Assembly: GCF_000739015.1 (NCBI RefSeq)
Contig: NZ_JPUG01000063.1
Coordinates: 1 to 64,000, forward strand
DNA from: Microvirga sp. BSC39
GTDB taxonomy: Bacteria; Pseudomonadota; Alphaproteobacteria; Rhizobiales; Beijerinckiaceae
DNA length: 64,000 nt
Reading direction: 5' to 3'
Shown here: in pieces, positions 34,955 to 44,911 of the stretch
Layout: every line of letters begins with the position of its first letter
Position numbering within the stretch: the stretch's first letter is position 1
Translations under genes and position numbers: made by a program
Notes under the pieces: model-generated
Databases searched by the model: none
Told to the model about the DNA's origin: nothing
Seen by the model: only the letters and a program-made list of their open reading frames with translations

Positions 34955-35568
34955 TGCAGCCGTTTCAGTGTCTGACCGCCACGGCGTGTCCCCTGCCCTA
35001 TGCCAACATCGATACGGACCAGCTAATCCCGGCCCGGTTCATGAAGCGCTCGCGCGCCGAGGGCTATGGGAGCTTTCTGCTCCATGACATGCGTTTCTCC
35101 AGCGATGGATCCGAAATCCCCGGTTTTCCCCTGAACCGCCCAGATTGGAGGAATGCGCAGATCGTTGTGGCGCGACGCAATTTCGGGGCGGGCTCCTCGC
35201 GCGAAGCGGCCGTCTACGCTCTGGTGGACTATGGAGTCCGGTGTGTGGTCGCCCCAAGCTTTGGCGACATCTTCGCATCGAATGCGGTCAACAATGGACT
35301 GCTTCCCGCTTGCGTGGGCGAACACGACGCGGAGTCTCTGATCCGGTTGCTTGAGGCCGATGCTCGGGAGATAACCGTTGACCTCCAGGCACAGAATATC
35401 ACCACGAACGGCGTGTCAACTCCCTTTACGGTCGATCCGGTGTGGCGCATGAAACTGCTGAACGGCTGGGACGACATTGATCTGACCCTTAGCCAGGGTG
35501 AAGCAATCGCACAGTTCACGGCGAACGATGCAAAGAAGCGGCCGTGGGCCGTTCCGCGCACCGGCTAA
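34954..35568 (+). CDS. Aconitase-family hydro-lyase, small subunit (LeuD-like)
   Basis: The 204-residue swivel-domain partner of the preceding gene. NIDTDQLIPARFMK, VARRNFGAGSSREAAVYALVDYGVRCVVAPSFGDIFASNAVNNGLLPA contains the conserved GSSRE loop (about residues 72-76). The start codon shares one base with the large-subunit stop (TGATG), so the two are translationally coupled. The length is normal for LeuD. The substrate is set by the pathway context described for the large subunit. Confidence 0.9.
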   Translation: MQPFQCLTATACPLPYANIDTDQLIPARFMKRSRAEGYGSFLLHDMRFSSDGSEIPGFPLNRPDWRNAQIVVARRNFGAGSSREAAVYALVDYGVRCVVAPSFGDIFASNAVNNGLLPACVGEHDAESLIRLLEADAREITVDLQAQNITTNGVSTPFTVDPVWRMKLLNGWDDIDLTLSQGEAIAQFTANDAKKRPWAVPRTG

Positions 35569-35599
35569 CCGGCCGGGCGAAAGAGTGATTGCGAACCGG

Positions 35600-35738
35600 G
35601 GCGTGTCTGTCGAGGTCTGATGAGGTGGACACCCCAGCGGTCTCGGTGTGCCAGAGCGGAGGTGTTGACCTCACCACTTGAGGGACGCGTCCATGGGAGG
35701 GGTTAGCACAATCAGACTGGATCTGGCGAAGAGCGTGT
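35600..35738 (+). mobile_element. IS110-family remnant (left end and first codons)
   Basis: An ATG at 35692 opens GGVSTIRLDLAKSVF, closely like the conserved IS110 transposase N-terminus (VSTIGLDLAKxVFQ with the first catalytic Asp of the DEDD domain). The similarity stops at about 35738. About 90 bases of leader before it probably belong to the element. Only the 5' end survives. Confidence 0.6.
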
Positions 35739-35945
35739 TCTCCAGCAGTCGGCGGACCTGCCGCGGGCTCAGCGCCAGCATACGGGCCGCCGAAACGGTC
35801 ATCATGCGGCACTCGACAACCTTCGACAGAACCTCAATCCGCTGCAGGTCGCGCTCGCTCGTCGCAATCCGTCCGATCCGCCTTCTCCCGTATCAGTTAG
35901 AAGCGGGGAGTGTGACATTCCTACTTTGCAGGATTAGGACATTCT
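35739..35945 (-). mobile_element. ISNCY-like transposase remnant
   Basis: In the minus frame, 35870 down to about 35740 reads IATSERDLQRIEVLSKVV and then TVSAARMLALSPRQVRRLL, the N-terminal HTH typical of ISNCY/ISBj-type transposases. No start codon is left in frame. The AT-rich sequence at 35910-35945 (GACATTCCTACTTTGCAGG region) is probably its terminus. The fragment abuts the IS110 fragment at about 35738, so one element inserted into or recombined with the other and most of both was deleted. The stretch 35946-36097 holds nothing else. Confidence 0.55.
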
Positions 35946-36097
35946 AACCTTGCGGCTACAAGCAAAGAGACCGGTAACAAACATTATGGAACTTAAAGCG
36001 ATCCAAAGCTGTGCTGTAACGGGGTCGTGTCTGTGACTGATCGCTCCGGAGAGGCGCTACTCTGATCCGGCGCTCTAGGGGCACCATTGAATGACGG

Positions 36098-36466
36098 TCA
36101 GTCGCGTCTCAAGAACTCCAATCCAGCCGGAAGGTCGTGCTCCTGCCGTGCCGGTCGCATAGCCTTGATGGACGCTCTGGCTTTTGGTGGCGCCAAGTCA
36201 GCGATCCAGGCGGCTTTGCCATCGGGTGTCTCGAGCGGACATGCCGCTTCGACGTGGAGCATGGCCTCTTGCAGCCACTCGGCCTGCTGCGCCTCAGAGA
36301 ACTGCGACAGGTATCGCCGATCTCGTTCATGAAAGGCGATGTCCAAGTTCCCGCCACCCTTGTCGATCACCTGGATCATGATCTGATCCAGGAGGCGTTC
36401 CTCAATCAGGTACCCGTTCATCTGGGCGGCTGCGACAGGACCGGTGACCGTGACCAACCTCTTCAT
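36098..36466 (-). CDS. Hypothetical protein
   Basis: This encodes 122 residues from ATG 36466 with AGGGG/AGGA just upstream. It has a mixed alpha/beta appearance (KRLVTVTGPVAAAQMNGYLIEERLLDQIMIQVIDKGGGNLDIAFHERD) and no signal, membrane segment or known motif. It stands alone between IS remnants and ppc. Composition looks coding. Function unknown. Confidence 0.5.
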   Translation of the reverse strand: MKRLVTVTGPVAAAQMNGYLIEERLLDQIMIQVIDKGGGNLDIAFHERDRRYLSQFSEAQQAEWLQEAMLHVEAACPLETPDGKAAWIADLAPPKARASIKAMRPARQEHDLPAGLEFLRRD

Positions 36467-36810
36467 GTCCTAACCCCTCTGAAAGGCTCAGGCGAGTGTA
36501 GGCGGCACCTTTGACGCAGCGGTACGCAATTGTGCGAACATCCTTAACTGCAAGACTGATGGAACTCGACAACGCAGCGGACCAAGAGAGTCTATGTCAC
36601 CTGGCCGGCTTTGCCTCTGGGGAGTAGCGCTCCGCCCTCTTCACCTTTAGGGTTCAAAAGCACCGAGGCATCTGGCGGTGGAGCGCTGGCCCCCAAGTGT
36701 GGGCCGGAGCTCACATCAAATGTCTAGCTTTCATCACAGCCTAGCGATCGAGCCACTGAAATCATTAAATCGGCTGTCTAACACGAAGATGTTTGATAAC
36801 ACTGTGCCTG
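36467..36810. other. Intergenic region downstream of ppc
   Basis: About 345 bases. They should contain the promoter of the 122-residue hypothetical gene and the 3' untranslated part of ppc. No open frame, repeat or strong terminator hairpin was recognised. Confidence 0.4.
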
Positions 36811-39597
36811 CTAACCACTGTTGCGCAAACCTGCCGCGATGCCGTTGATCGACAGGTGAATGCCCTGCACCACCTGCTCGTCCGCATCGCCCGACCGGTG
36901 CCGCTTCAGCAGCTCGATCTGCAAATGGTTCAGTGGATCGAGATAAGGGAAGCGGTTGCGGATGGACCGCGCGAGCAACGGGTTGCCGTCGAGCAGGGAT
37001 TGCTGCTGCATGATGGCGAGCAGTTGCCTGATCGAATCTTCCCACTCCCGCCGCAGGCGCGGGAAGATGGCATTGCGCAGCGCCTCGTCTTCCACGAGGT
37101 TCGCGTAGCGCGACGCGATGGCGATGTTGCTCTTGGCCAGCACCATGTCCATGTTCGAGAGCAGCGCCTGGAAGAACGGCCACTCCCGGTACATTTCTTG
37201 GAGCAGAGCGAGGCCGGTATCGGGCCTTCTCTCCAGCCAGGCATTCACGGCCGAACCGAAGCCGTACCAGCCCGGCAGCATCAGGCGGCACTGCGCCCAG
37301 CCAAAGACCCAGGGGATGGCCCGCAGGTCCTCGATCCGTCGGGAGTTCGTACGTGAGGCAGGCCGGCTGCCGATGTTCAGATTGGCGATCTCGCCGATGA
37401 CCGTGGACTCCCAGAAGTAGCGCTCGAACCCTTCCGTTTCGTAGACGAGGGCGCGGTAGGCCCTGAAGGCGCTGTTGGAGAGTTCCTCCATGGCCTTCAG
37501 GTATTCCTCACGCGGCGCGGGCTGGCCAGAGTGCAGCAGGGACGCTTCAAGCGTGGCAGCGGCCAGGATCTCCAGGTTGCGGCGGCCGAGATCGGGGTTC
37601 GAGTACTTGCCGGCGATCACTTCGCCCTGTTCCGTGATGCGGATGGCGCCCTGCACGGCACCACCCGGCTGTGCCAGGATCGCCTGATAGCTCGGGCCGC
37701 CGCCCCGGCCGACAGATCCGCCGCGGCCATGGAAGAGGCGAAGGGCCACGCCATGACGCTTGAAGATATCGACCAACTCGATCTCGGCCTTGTAGAGCTC
37801 CCAGCCGGAGGTGAGGAAGCCGCCATCCTTGTTGCTGTCGGAATAGCCGAGCATCACCTCCTGCGCCTGCCCGCGACTGCGCAGCAGACGCATGTAGTCA
37901 GGCATGGCAAAGAGCGCGTCCATGACATGGCTGCAATGGCGCAGATCGGCGATGGTCTCGAAGAGCGGGATGATGTTGACATGCATCTCGCCTTCGCGCG
38001 GGCGCAGAAGGCCTGCCTCCTTCAGGAGCAGGGCGACCTCCAGGATGTCGGACGGGTCGCTCGCCTTCGAGATCACATAATTCGGCACCGCCGCGCGGCC
38101 GTAGCGGCGATGCGCCTCGGCGGCTTCATGAACGATGGCGAGTTCCGAGGACGTCTCAGGCGAGTAGTCGAGATAGGGCGAAGTCAGAGGCCGCGGCGTC
38201 CTGAGCTCCTCCAGGAGCAACGCCACGCGCTGCTGCTCCGAGAGCGCCTCGTAACCCGTACCCGGCATTGCTTTCTCAAACAGCTCTGCCACGACGCGCT
38301 GATGCACGTCGGAATTCTGACGCATGTCGAGGCTTGCGAGATGAAAACCGAACACGTCGACGGCGCGACGCAGCTTGCGCAGACGCCCGCGCGACAGGGA
38401 TCCGGATCCATTAGACAAGAGGGAGCGATGCAGGACCGACAGGTCACCGGCGAATTCTTCGACACTCAAGTAAGCCGGTGCATGGCCCACGGCATGACGG
38501 GCAATGTCGCCATGGCCGAGAGCGGCCGCCGTGGCGGCGAGGCGTGCGTACATGCCCGTGATCGCGCGGCGATAGGGCTCATTCTGGCGATGCAGCGACG
38601 GATCGGGCGAGGCCTTGGCAAGCTCCTGCACCTGCTCGGACACATTCACATAGCGGCCGTCCAGCGACAGCTCGGCCCCGAGGCAATGCAGCTCCTCCAG
38701 GTAGAAGCCGAGCGCATGCTTGCTCTGAAGCAGCAGGGCTTGGCGTAGGGCATCCGCCGTCACAAAAGGATTGCCGTCGCGGTCGCCGCCGATCCAGCTG
38801 CCCATGCGCAGGAACGATGGAAGCTCCACGGTCTCCCAGACGGGATCCATCGCCGCGAGCTGATCCTCCAGGGAGGCATAGACCCGCGGCAGCTCCTTGA
38901 AGAAGGTGTAGTCGTAGTAGGACAGGCTGTTATTGACCTCGTCGATGACCTTCAGGCGATCGCGGCGCAGGATGCTCGTCTGCCAGAGCGTCAGGATCGC
39001 GCGACGCAGGCTCTCCTGGCAGGTGGCCTCCTCTTCGGGCGTCAGATCCTGCCGGTCGCGCTGTGCCAGGATCTGCGAAATCTCCATCTCCCGGTCGATG
39101 GTGCTCTTGCGGCGCACCTCGGTCGGATGGGCTGTCAGAACAGGGCAGACCAGCGCAGACGCGAAGAAGGCCTGCAAGGCCGCTTGGCTGATGCCGGTTT
39201 CCTGCACGAGCTTGAGAGCCCGGGCCAGCGTGCCCTCCCGGGGAGCCGGCGCTGTCATGGCATGCGCACCCGCCATCGCATGAGCGCGCGAGCGCCGGAC
39301 GTGGTGCTGATCCTCGGCGATGTTCGCCAGATGCGAGAAGTAGCTGTAGGCGCGGATGATCTGATTCGTGCGCCCGCGGGAGAGGCTGTTCAGGATCGTC
39401 TCGAGCTCGCGGCGAGCCATCTCGTCCTCATCACGGTGAAAGCGGATCGAGGTCTGGCGGATGCGCTCCACGATCTCGAAGGCCGCCTCTCCCTCCTGCT
39501 CGCGGATCGTATCGCCCAGCAGGCGGCCCAGGAGGCGGATGTCGTCACGAAGCGGAAAATCCTTCTCGGGCGTGACATCGGGATTGATCAGGGACAC
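36811..39597 (-). CDS. ppc: Phosphoenolpyruvate carboxylase
   Basis: PEP carboxylase makes oxaloacetate from PEP and bicarbonate, replenishing the TCA cycle. The 928-residue product from GTG 39597 (AGAAGG about nine bases upstream) has the active-site motifs in order: [13 protein letters not shown] with H157, [61 protein letters not shown], and the C-terminal [14 protein letters not shown] (most family members end RNTG). An ATG at 39672 is in frame and would add 25 residues, but has a weaker context. It is a monocistronic minus-strand gene. Cytoplasmic; probably allosterically controlled as in other bacteria. Confidence 0.95.
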   Translation of the reverse strand: MSLINPDVTPEKDFPLRDDIRLLGRLLGDTIREQEGEAAFEIVERIRQTSIRFHRDEDEMARRELETILNSLSRGRTNQIIRAYSYFSHLANIAEDQHHVRRSRAHAMAGAHAMTAPAPREGTLARALKLVQETGISQAALQAFFASALVCPVLTAHPTEVRRKSTIDREMEISQILAQRDRQDLTPEEEATCQESLRRAILTLWQTSILRRDRLKVIDEVNNSLSYYDYTFFKELPRVYASLEDQLAAMDPVWETVELPSFLRMGSWIGGDRDGNPFVTADALRQALLLQSKHALGFYLEELHCLGAELSLDGRYVNVSEQVQELAKASPDPSLHRQNEPYRRAITGMYARLAATAAALGHGDIARHAVGHAPAYLSVEEFAGDLSVLHRSLLSNGSGSLSRGRLRKLRRAVDVFGFHLASLDMRQNSDVHQRVVAELFEKAMPGTGYEALSEQQRVALLLEELRTPRPLTSPYLDYSPETSSELAIVHEAAEAHRRYGRAAVPNYVISKASDPSDILEVALLLKEAGLLRPREGEMHVNIIPLFETIADLRHCSHVMDALFAMPDYMRLLRSRGQAQEVMLGYSDSNKDGGFLTSGWELYKAEIELVDIFKRHGVALRLFHGRGGSVGRGGGPSYQAILAQPGGAVQGAIRITEQGEVIAGKYSNPDLGRRNLEILAAATLEASLLHSGQPAPREEYLKAMEELSNSAFRAYRALVYETEGFERYFWESTVIGEIANLNIGSRPASRTNSRRIEDLRAIPWVFGWAQCRLMLPGWYGFGSAVNAWLERRPDTGLALLQEMYREWPFFQALLSNMDMVLAKSNIAIASRYANLVEDEALRNAIFPRLRREWEDSIRQLLAIMQQQSLLDGNPLLARSIRNRFPYLDPLNHLQIELLKRHRSGDADEQVVQGIHLSINGIAAGLRNSG

Positions 39598-39765
39598 GGC
39601 TAACGTCCTTCTGCTAGTCTTCGTCTGCTGGCAAACCAGCCTCTCCCACAATGGGCGAAGGGCGTCATGCAAGTGGGCTCAAGGCGTGTGCCGATTATAC
39701 ACGTTTCTGAGCACCAACGGATGTAACATCCGGTCGGCGCCAGCGGCATTGCAGCACCAAGTGCT

Positions 39766-41196
39766 TTATATGGCTTGGACGAGCCGATCGATGCTGGCTT
39801 TGGCATCTCCGTAGAACATGCGGGTGTTCTCCTTGTAGAACAGCGGGTTCTCAATCCCGGAGTACCCGGTCCCCTGCCCGCGCTTCGAGACGAACACCTG
39901 CTTGGCCTTCCACACCTCCAGCACCGGCATGCCGGCAATTGGGCTGTTCGGATCCTCCTGGGCTGCCGGGTTGACGATGTCGTTCGAGCCGATGACGATC
40001 ACCACGTCGGTCTCCGAGAAGTCCTCGTTGATCTCGTCCATCTCCAGCACGATGTCGTAGGGCACCCTCGCCTCCGCCAGCAGCACGTTCATGTGCCCCG
40101 GCAGGCGGCCGGCCACCGGATGGATGGCAAAGCGTACCTGCTTGCCCTTGGCCCGCAGGCGCCGTGTCAGCTCCGAAACCGATTGCTGCGCCTGCGCGAC
40201 CGCCATGCCGTAGCCCGGCACGATCACGACGCTGTCCGCTTCCTCAAGCGCCGTGGCCACGCCATCGGCATCGATGGCGATCTGCTCGCCCGCGATTGCC
40301 ATCACCGGACCGGTGGTCGTGCCGAACCCGCCGAGGATCACGCTGATGAAGCTGCGGTTCATGGCCTTGCACATGATGTAGCTCAGGATCGCACCCGAGG
40401 AGCCCACCAGCGCACCGGTGACGATCAGCAGGTCGTTGCCGAGGGTGAAGCCGATGGAAGCTGCCGCCCAGCCCGAGTAGGAGTTGAGCATCGAGACCAC
40501 CACCGGCATGTCAGCCCCGCCGATGCCCATGATCAGGTGGTAGCCGATGAAGAACGCCAGCAGCGTCATCGCGACTAGGGCCCAAATGCCCGTCCCGTTG
40601 ACGTACAGCACCAGCAGGACGAGCGAGAGCAGCGCCGCCCCGGCATTGAGCCCATGGCCGCCCGGCAGCTTCCTGGCCTTGCCATCGACCTTGCCGGCGA
40701 GCTTGCCGAAGGCGACGATGGAGCCAGTGAACGTCACGGCACCGATGAACACGCCGAGGAACACCTCGACCTTTAGGATTGCAATCTCCACGCCGGACTT
40801 ATGCGCCAGCACCCCGGCAAAGCCGGTGAGCGCACTCCGCGAGGCCTCGTCCAGGGTGAGCACGCGGGTGAGCTCGAGATCGGCGTTGAAGCCGATGAAC
40901 ACGGCGGCCAGACCTACGAAGGAGTGCAGCGCCGCCACGAGCTGCGGCATCTCGGTCATTGCGACCTTCTTGGCCACATACCAGCCGATGGCAGAGCCGA
41001 TCACCAGCATGGCGGCGATGACCGCATAGTTGCCCACACCGGGTCCGAACACGGTGGCGCCCACGGCGAGCGCCATGCCGGCAATGCCGTACCACACGGC
41101 CCGCTTGGCGCTCTCCTGGCCCGACAGGCCGCCGAGAGACAGGATGAACAGGACAGCGGCCGCCACGTAGGCAGCAGAGACAAGACCAAAGCTCAT
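39766..41196 (-). CDS. pntB: NAD(P) transhydrogenase subunit beta
   Basis: PntB carries the NADP(H)-binding domain III and most of the proton channel of the transhydrogenase. The 476 residues begin with membrane segments ([24 protein letters not shown]), and nine or so are visible up to residue 260. The C-terminal soluble domain has [14 protein letters not shown] (dinucleotide fold), [36 protein letters not shown] and [11 protein letters not shown]. It starts ten bases after the pntA stop. The complex uses the proton gradient to drive hydride transfer from NADH to NADP. Confidence 0.95.
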   Translation of the reverse strand: MSFGLVSAAYVAAAVLFILSLGGLSGQESAKRAVWYGIAGMALAVGATVFGPGVGNYAVIAAMLVIGSAIGWYVAKKVAMTEMPQLVAALHSFVGLAAVFIGFNADLELTRVLTLDEASRSALTGFAGVLAHKSGVEIAILKVEVFLGVFIGAVTFTGSIVAFGKLAGKVDGKARKLPGGHGLNAGAALLSLVLLVLYVNGTGIWALVAMTLLAFFIGYHLIMGIGGADMPVVVSMLNSYSGWAAASIGFTLGNDLLIVTGALVGSSGAILSYIMCKAMNRSFISVILGGFGTTTGPVMAIAGEQIAIDADGVATALEEADSVVIVPGYGMAVAQAQQSVSELTRRLRAKGKQVRFAIHPVAGRLPGHMNVLLAEARVPYDIVLEMDEINEDFSETDVVIVIGSNDIVNPAAQEDPNSPIAGMPVLEVWKAKQVFVSKRGQGTGYSGIENPLFYKENTRMFYGDAKASIDRLVQAI

Positions 41197-41206
41197 CGGA
41201 CGATCC

Positions 41207-42778
41207 TCACGACTTCTGGAACATGGCCAGCATCCGGCGGGTGACCAGGAAGCCGCCGACGATGTTGATGGTGGCGATCAGGAAGGAGAGCGAGGCCAGG
41301 CTCACCACCAGCCAGTGGCTGGAGCCCACCTGCAAGAGTGCTCCCAGCACCACGATGCCCGAGATGGCGTTGGTCACCGCCATGAGCGGCGTGTGCAGGG
41401 AATGGCTGACGCTCCAGATCACCTGAAAGCCGACAAAGCAGGCCAGCGCGAAGACGATGAAGTGGGCCATGAAGCTGGCCGGCGCATAGGCCCCGACCAG
41501 CGCGAGCAGCAGGCCGCCCGCCACGAGCAGCCCCACCTGGGTGCGGGTCTGCGCCCTGAAGGCTGCCGCCTCCCCTGCCCGCTTCTCCTCAGGTGTCAGC
41601 TCCTTGGGCTTCTCCTTTGGCTTGGCGGCGGCAATCGCCTGCACCTTGGGAGGGGGTGGTGGATAGGTGATCGCACCTTCGTGCGTGACGGTGGCGCCGC
41701 GGATCACGTCATCGTCCATGTTGTGGTGGATGATCCCGTCCTTGTTCGGGGTCAGGTCGGTGAGGAAGTGGCGGACGTTGTTGGCGTAGAGCGTTGAGGC
41801 CTGGGCCGCCATGCGGCTGGGGAAGTCGGTATAGCCGACGATGGTGACGCCGTTCTCCGTCACCACCTTCTCGTCCGGCACGGTCAGGTCGCAGTTGCCG
41901 CCCCGTTCGGCGGCGAGATCCACGATCACCGAGCCCGGCTTCATCACCTGGACCATGTCGGCGGTCCACAGCTTCGGCGCCGGCCGGCCGGGGATCAGGG
42001 CCGTGGTGATGACGATGTCGATCTCGGGTGCAAGCTCGCGGAACCTGGCGAGCTGCTTCTCGCGGAACTCGGGACTTGAGGGCGCGGCATAGCCGCCGGT
42101 GGCAGCCCCGTCCTGTGTCTCCTCGAAGTCGAGGAAGACGAACTCGGCTCCCATGGACTCGATCTGCTCGGCCACCTCAGGCCGCACGTCGAAGGCATAG
42201 GTGATGGCGCCGAGCGACGTTGCCGTGCCGATGGCCGCCAGCCCGGCGACGCCGGCGCCGACGACCAGCACCTTGGCCGGCGGCACCTTGCCGGCGGCGG
42301 TGACCTGGCCGGTGAAGAAGCGGCCGAAGTGGTTGCCGGCTTCGATCACAGCACGGTAGCCGGCGATGTTGGCCATGGACGAGAGTGCGTCCATCTTCTG
42401 GGCGCGGGAGATGCGCGGCACCATGTCCATCGCAACAACTGTGGCACCCTGTGTTCTCGCCCGTTCCAGCAGATCGGTGTTCTGAGCTGGCCAGAAGAAC
42501 GAGATCAGCGTCTGATCCTGGCGCAGAAGGCTGACCTCGCCCTCCGTCGGTGGACGCACTTTCGTGACCACGTCCGCCGCAGCGTAGAGGGCGGCTGCAT
42601 CCGGCACGATGGTCACCCCGGCAGCGGCATAGGCCGCATCCGAAATCCCAGCAGCAGTTCCGGCCCTCGCCTCGACGAAGCATGTATGGCCCAGCTTCTG
42701 CAGCGCCACAGCCGAATCCGGCGTCAGCGCAACGCGTGCTTCACCTGGAAAAGCTTCCTTCGGTGCCCCGATCCTCAT
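41207..42778 (-). CDS. pntA: NAD(P) transhydrogenase subunit alpha
   Basis: A 523-residue product from ATG 42778 (AGGA eight bases upstream; a TTG at 42784 is in frame). It is the E. coli-type single alpha chain, combining the NAD(H)-binding domain I (about 1-380) with four membrane segments at the C-terminus (about 420-515), not the split PntAA/PntAB form of some alphaproteobacteria. Signatures: [46 protein letters not shown] (Rossmann loop) and [14 protein letters not shown]. An Ala/Pro/Lys-rich linker separates the two parts. Co-transcribed with pntB. Confidence 0.95.
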   Translation of the reverse strand: MRIGAPKEAFPGEARVALTPDSAVALQKLGHTCFVEARAGTAAGISDAAYAAAGVTIVPDAAALYAAADVVTKVRPPTEGEVSLLRQDQTLISFFWPAQNTDLLERARTQGATVVAMDMVPRISRAQKMDALSSMANIAGYRAVIEAGNHFGRFFTGQVTAAGKVPPAKVLVVGAGVAGLAAIGTATSLGAITYAFDVRPEVAEQIESMGAEFVFLDFEETQDGAATGGYAAPSSPEFREKQLARFRELAPEIDIVITTALIPGRPAPKLWTADMVQVMKPGSVIVDLAAERGGNCDLTVPDEKVVTENGVTIVGYTDFPSRMAAQASTLYANNVRHFLTDLTPNKDGIIHHNMDDDVIRGATVTHEGAITYPPPPPKVQAIAAAKPKEKPKELTPEEKRAGEAAAFRAQTRTQVGLLVAGGLLLALVGAYAPASFMAHFIVFALACFVGFQVIWSVSHSLHTPLMAVTNAISGIVVLGALLQVGSSHWLVVSLASLSFLIATINIVGGFLVTRRMLAMFQKS

Positions 42779-42803
42779 GGTCAATGTCCTGTTATGCGTC
42801 GTG

Positions 42804-43838
42804 TCAGGTGAAACTCAGATGGATCTTCATCGACCGGCTGCGATCGCTGGCTGCCTCGAAGGCTGCCACCGCATCGGCGATTGGGAAGGTCCCGCTCATC
42901 AGAGGCTTGAGATCCACCCGTCGCGTGTTGATGAGGTCGACCGCAAGCGCGAACTCCTCATGGAAGCGGAACGTGCCCCTCATCTCGATCTCCTTCGCCA
43001 CAACCAGGTTCTGCGGGATCGATACATCGCCGCCGAGCCCGAGCTGAACCAGCACGGAGCGGGGTTTAAGCACCTCCAGGCCAGAGCGCACGGCGCTTTC
43101 ATTGCCCGAAGCCTCAAACTGGACATCGAAGGTGCCTTTGTTGGCGGCATACGCCGACAGCGCCTCAGGCTCGCTCGCCACATTGATTGTCCGGTCGGCG
43201 CCCACAGCCCGTGCCTTCTCGAGCACGGCATCCATGACGTCGATGGCGACGATCTCCCGTGCCCCATGCGCCCGGGCGGCGATGATGGCAAGAGCTCCGA
43301 TCGGGCCGCAGCCGGTGACCAAAACCCGCTTGCCCAGGAGCGACCCAGCCCGGTTGACCGCATGCAGTGTCACCGCCAGCGGTTCGGCAAAGGCTGCCTC
43401 GTTGATCGAGACATCCTCGGCCACCCTGTGGCATTGCCATTGCTCGGCCACCAGGCTCTGCCGGAACGCGCCCTGGATGTGCGGCATCGGCATGGCGCTG
43501 CCATAAAAGCGCATGTTCAGGCACTGGTTCTGCTGCCCCTTGAGGCAATACTCGCAGTGCTGGCAGGGCCGGCTTGGCGACACCGCCACCCGGTCTCCGA
43601 TGGCAAGCCCCGAGACGCCCTCCCCCAGCGAGCGGATGGTGCCCGCCACTTCATGGCCGAGGATCATCGGCTCGCGGACCCGGACTGTCCCGAAGCCGCC
43701 GTGATGGTAGTAGTGCAGATCGGAGCCGCAAATGCCCCCAGCCTCGATGGCCACCTCGACCTGTCCCGGCCCGGGCGTTTCCGGCTCACGCTCCTCGATG
43801 CGCAGGTCCTTGGCGGCATGAATGACAACGGCTTTCAT
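42804..43838 (-). CDS. idnD: Zinc-dependent alcohol dehydrogenase, L-idonate 5-dehydrogenase-like
   Basis: This 344-residue MDR protein starts at ATG 43838 (GAGG upstream). Catalytic-zinc ligands are C37 region [13 protein letters not shown] and GHEVAG, with the Glu in [12 protein letters not shown]. Structural-zinc cysteines are [15 protein letters not shown]. The cofactor fold is [17 protein letters not shown]. The [22 protein letters not shown] stretch is typical of L-idonate 5-dehydrogenases, which oxidise L-idonate to 5-ketogluconate. Two further dehydrogenases upstream in the same transcript (2-hydroxyacid type, then gluconate 5-dehydrogenase-like) fit a sugar-acid pathway. Substrate specificity is by family resemblance. 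Confidence 0.82.
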   Translation of the reverse strand: MKAVVIHAAKDLRIEEREPETPGPGQVEVAIEAGGICGSDLHYYHHGGFGTVRVREPMILGHEVAGTIRSLGEGVSGLAIGDRVAVSPSRPCQHCEYCLKGQQNQCLNMRFYGSAMPMPHIQGAFRQSLVAEQWQCHRVAEDVSINEAAFAEPLAVTLHAVNRAGSLLGKRVLVTGCGPIGALAIIAARAHGAREIVAIDVMDAVLEKARAVGADRTINVASEPEALSAYAANKGTFDVQFEASGNESAVRSGLEVLKPRSVLVQLGLGGDVSIPQNLVVAKEIEMRGTFRFHEEFALAVDLINTRRVDLKPLMSGTFPIADAVAAFEAASDRSRSMKIHLSFT

Positions 43839-43848
43839 AGGGCAATCC

Positions 43849-44790
43849 TCAGATGACGGGCGTAAGAAGGGGCTGCCGGGCAAAATGCGCCGCAAGGTTG
43901 TCGCGCACGAGCTTGCCCATCGCCTGCCGGGTTTCCACGGTTCCGGAAGCGTGATGCGGCTGAAGGACGACGTTCTCCAGCTTCAGGAAGCGCTCGTCGA
44001 TATTTGGCTCATTCCAGAATACGTCGAGACCCGCGCCTTTGATGATGTTGCGTTCAAGTGCGTCGAGCAGGGCTGCCTCATCGACGGCCGATCCACGTGA
44101 GATGTTGATCAGAATGCCATCGCGTCCCAAGGCACGTAAGACATCCGCATTGATGATCCCTTGAGTGCTGGTGCCCCCGGCCAGGGTCACGATGAGGAAA
44201 TCGGACTGCTCGGCCAGAGTGATCAGATCGGGCACAAAGGTATACGGCAGATCGTCCCGCTGGTTGATGTCGACATAGGCGACTGGGCAGTCGAATGCGG
44301 CGAGACGCTTGGCAACCTCGACGCCAATGCGCCCCATGCCGACAACGCCGACTTTCTTGCCGTGAACCCGGGTAACCAGATGCATGTTCGCGCTGCGCCA
44401 GCGTCCGTCCCGGACATATTTGTCAGCGTGCGGGATCTGGCGGGCCACGGCGAGGAGCAGCCCGACCCCTATGTCGGCCACGTCGGCCGTCAGGACGTTG
44501 GGTGTATTGGTAATTTGGATCCCGTTTGCCTTCGCGTGGGAGAGGTTGATGGCATCGGTTCCGACACCATAGCAGGAGACGATCTCTAGGCGGGGTAGTG
44601 ACTTCATGAGCTCAGCCGAGGCGCCGATCTCACCGCGTGTCGCAATGGCGCGAATGTTGCCGCCCACGTCGCTTAGAAAGGCCGCTCGGTCGGTTGCCTC
44701 CCAAAGCTTGTGAACCTTGTAGTTGCTTTCCAGGTCCTCAAGGTCCCAGGCCGGATAGGGACCCATCATCAGGATCTCGGGCTTAGTCAT
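43849..44790 (-). CDS. D-2-hydroxyacid dehydrogenase (GhrB/hydroxypyruvate reductase type)
   Basis: This 313-residue D-isomer-specific 2-hydroxyacid dehydrogenase has the NAD(P) fold VGVVGMGRIGVEVAKRLAAFDCPVAYVD, the catalytic Arg in NISRGSAVDE, Glu in DVFWNEPN and His in LQPHHASGTVETR. GGAGGAG precedes the ATG. The first 100 residues form the substrate lid. Positioned ten bases upstream of idnD, it likely reduces a 2-keto sugar acid (2-ketogluconate, 2,5-diketogluconate) or glyoxylate/hydroxypyruvate. Confidence 0.88.
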   Translation of the reverse strand: MTKPEILMMGPYPAWDLEDLESNYKVHKLWEATDRAAFLSDVGGNIRAIATRGEIGASAELMKSLPRLEIVSCYGVGTDAINLSHAKANGIQITNTPNVLTADVADIGVGLLLAVARQIPHADKYVRDGRWRSANMHLVTRVHGKKVGVVGMGRIGVEVAKRLAAFDCPVAYVDINQRDDLPYTFVPDLITLAEQSDFLIVTLAGGTSTQGIINADVLRALGRDGILINISRGSAVDEAALLDALERNIIKGAGLDVFWNEPNIDERFLKLENVVLQPHHASGTVETRQAMGKLVRDNLAAHFARQPLLTPVI

Positions 44791-44911
44791 TGTGATCTCC
44801 TCCCAGGTCGGCTTTATGCAGCGCTGCGGTGTGTTATGCAGGGCCGCGTTTGTTCATCGGACAGGAGTCTGCTGCTCCGTCATAACGGTGAGCGTGGAGC
44901 GGCTGCCTGCC

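Noticed and set aside
33536..35568. Reading leuC/leuD here as leucine biosynthesis genes
   Set aside because: They are divergent from a catabolic operon with a shared palindrome and no other leu genes. Not excluded; genome-wide copy number would decide.
37531..38748. 405-codon plus-strand open frame
   Set aside because: Antisense shadow of ppc; no ribosome site or motif.
39775..40578. 267-codon plus-strand open frame
   Set aside because: Antisense shadow of pntB, rich in His, Asp and Arg.
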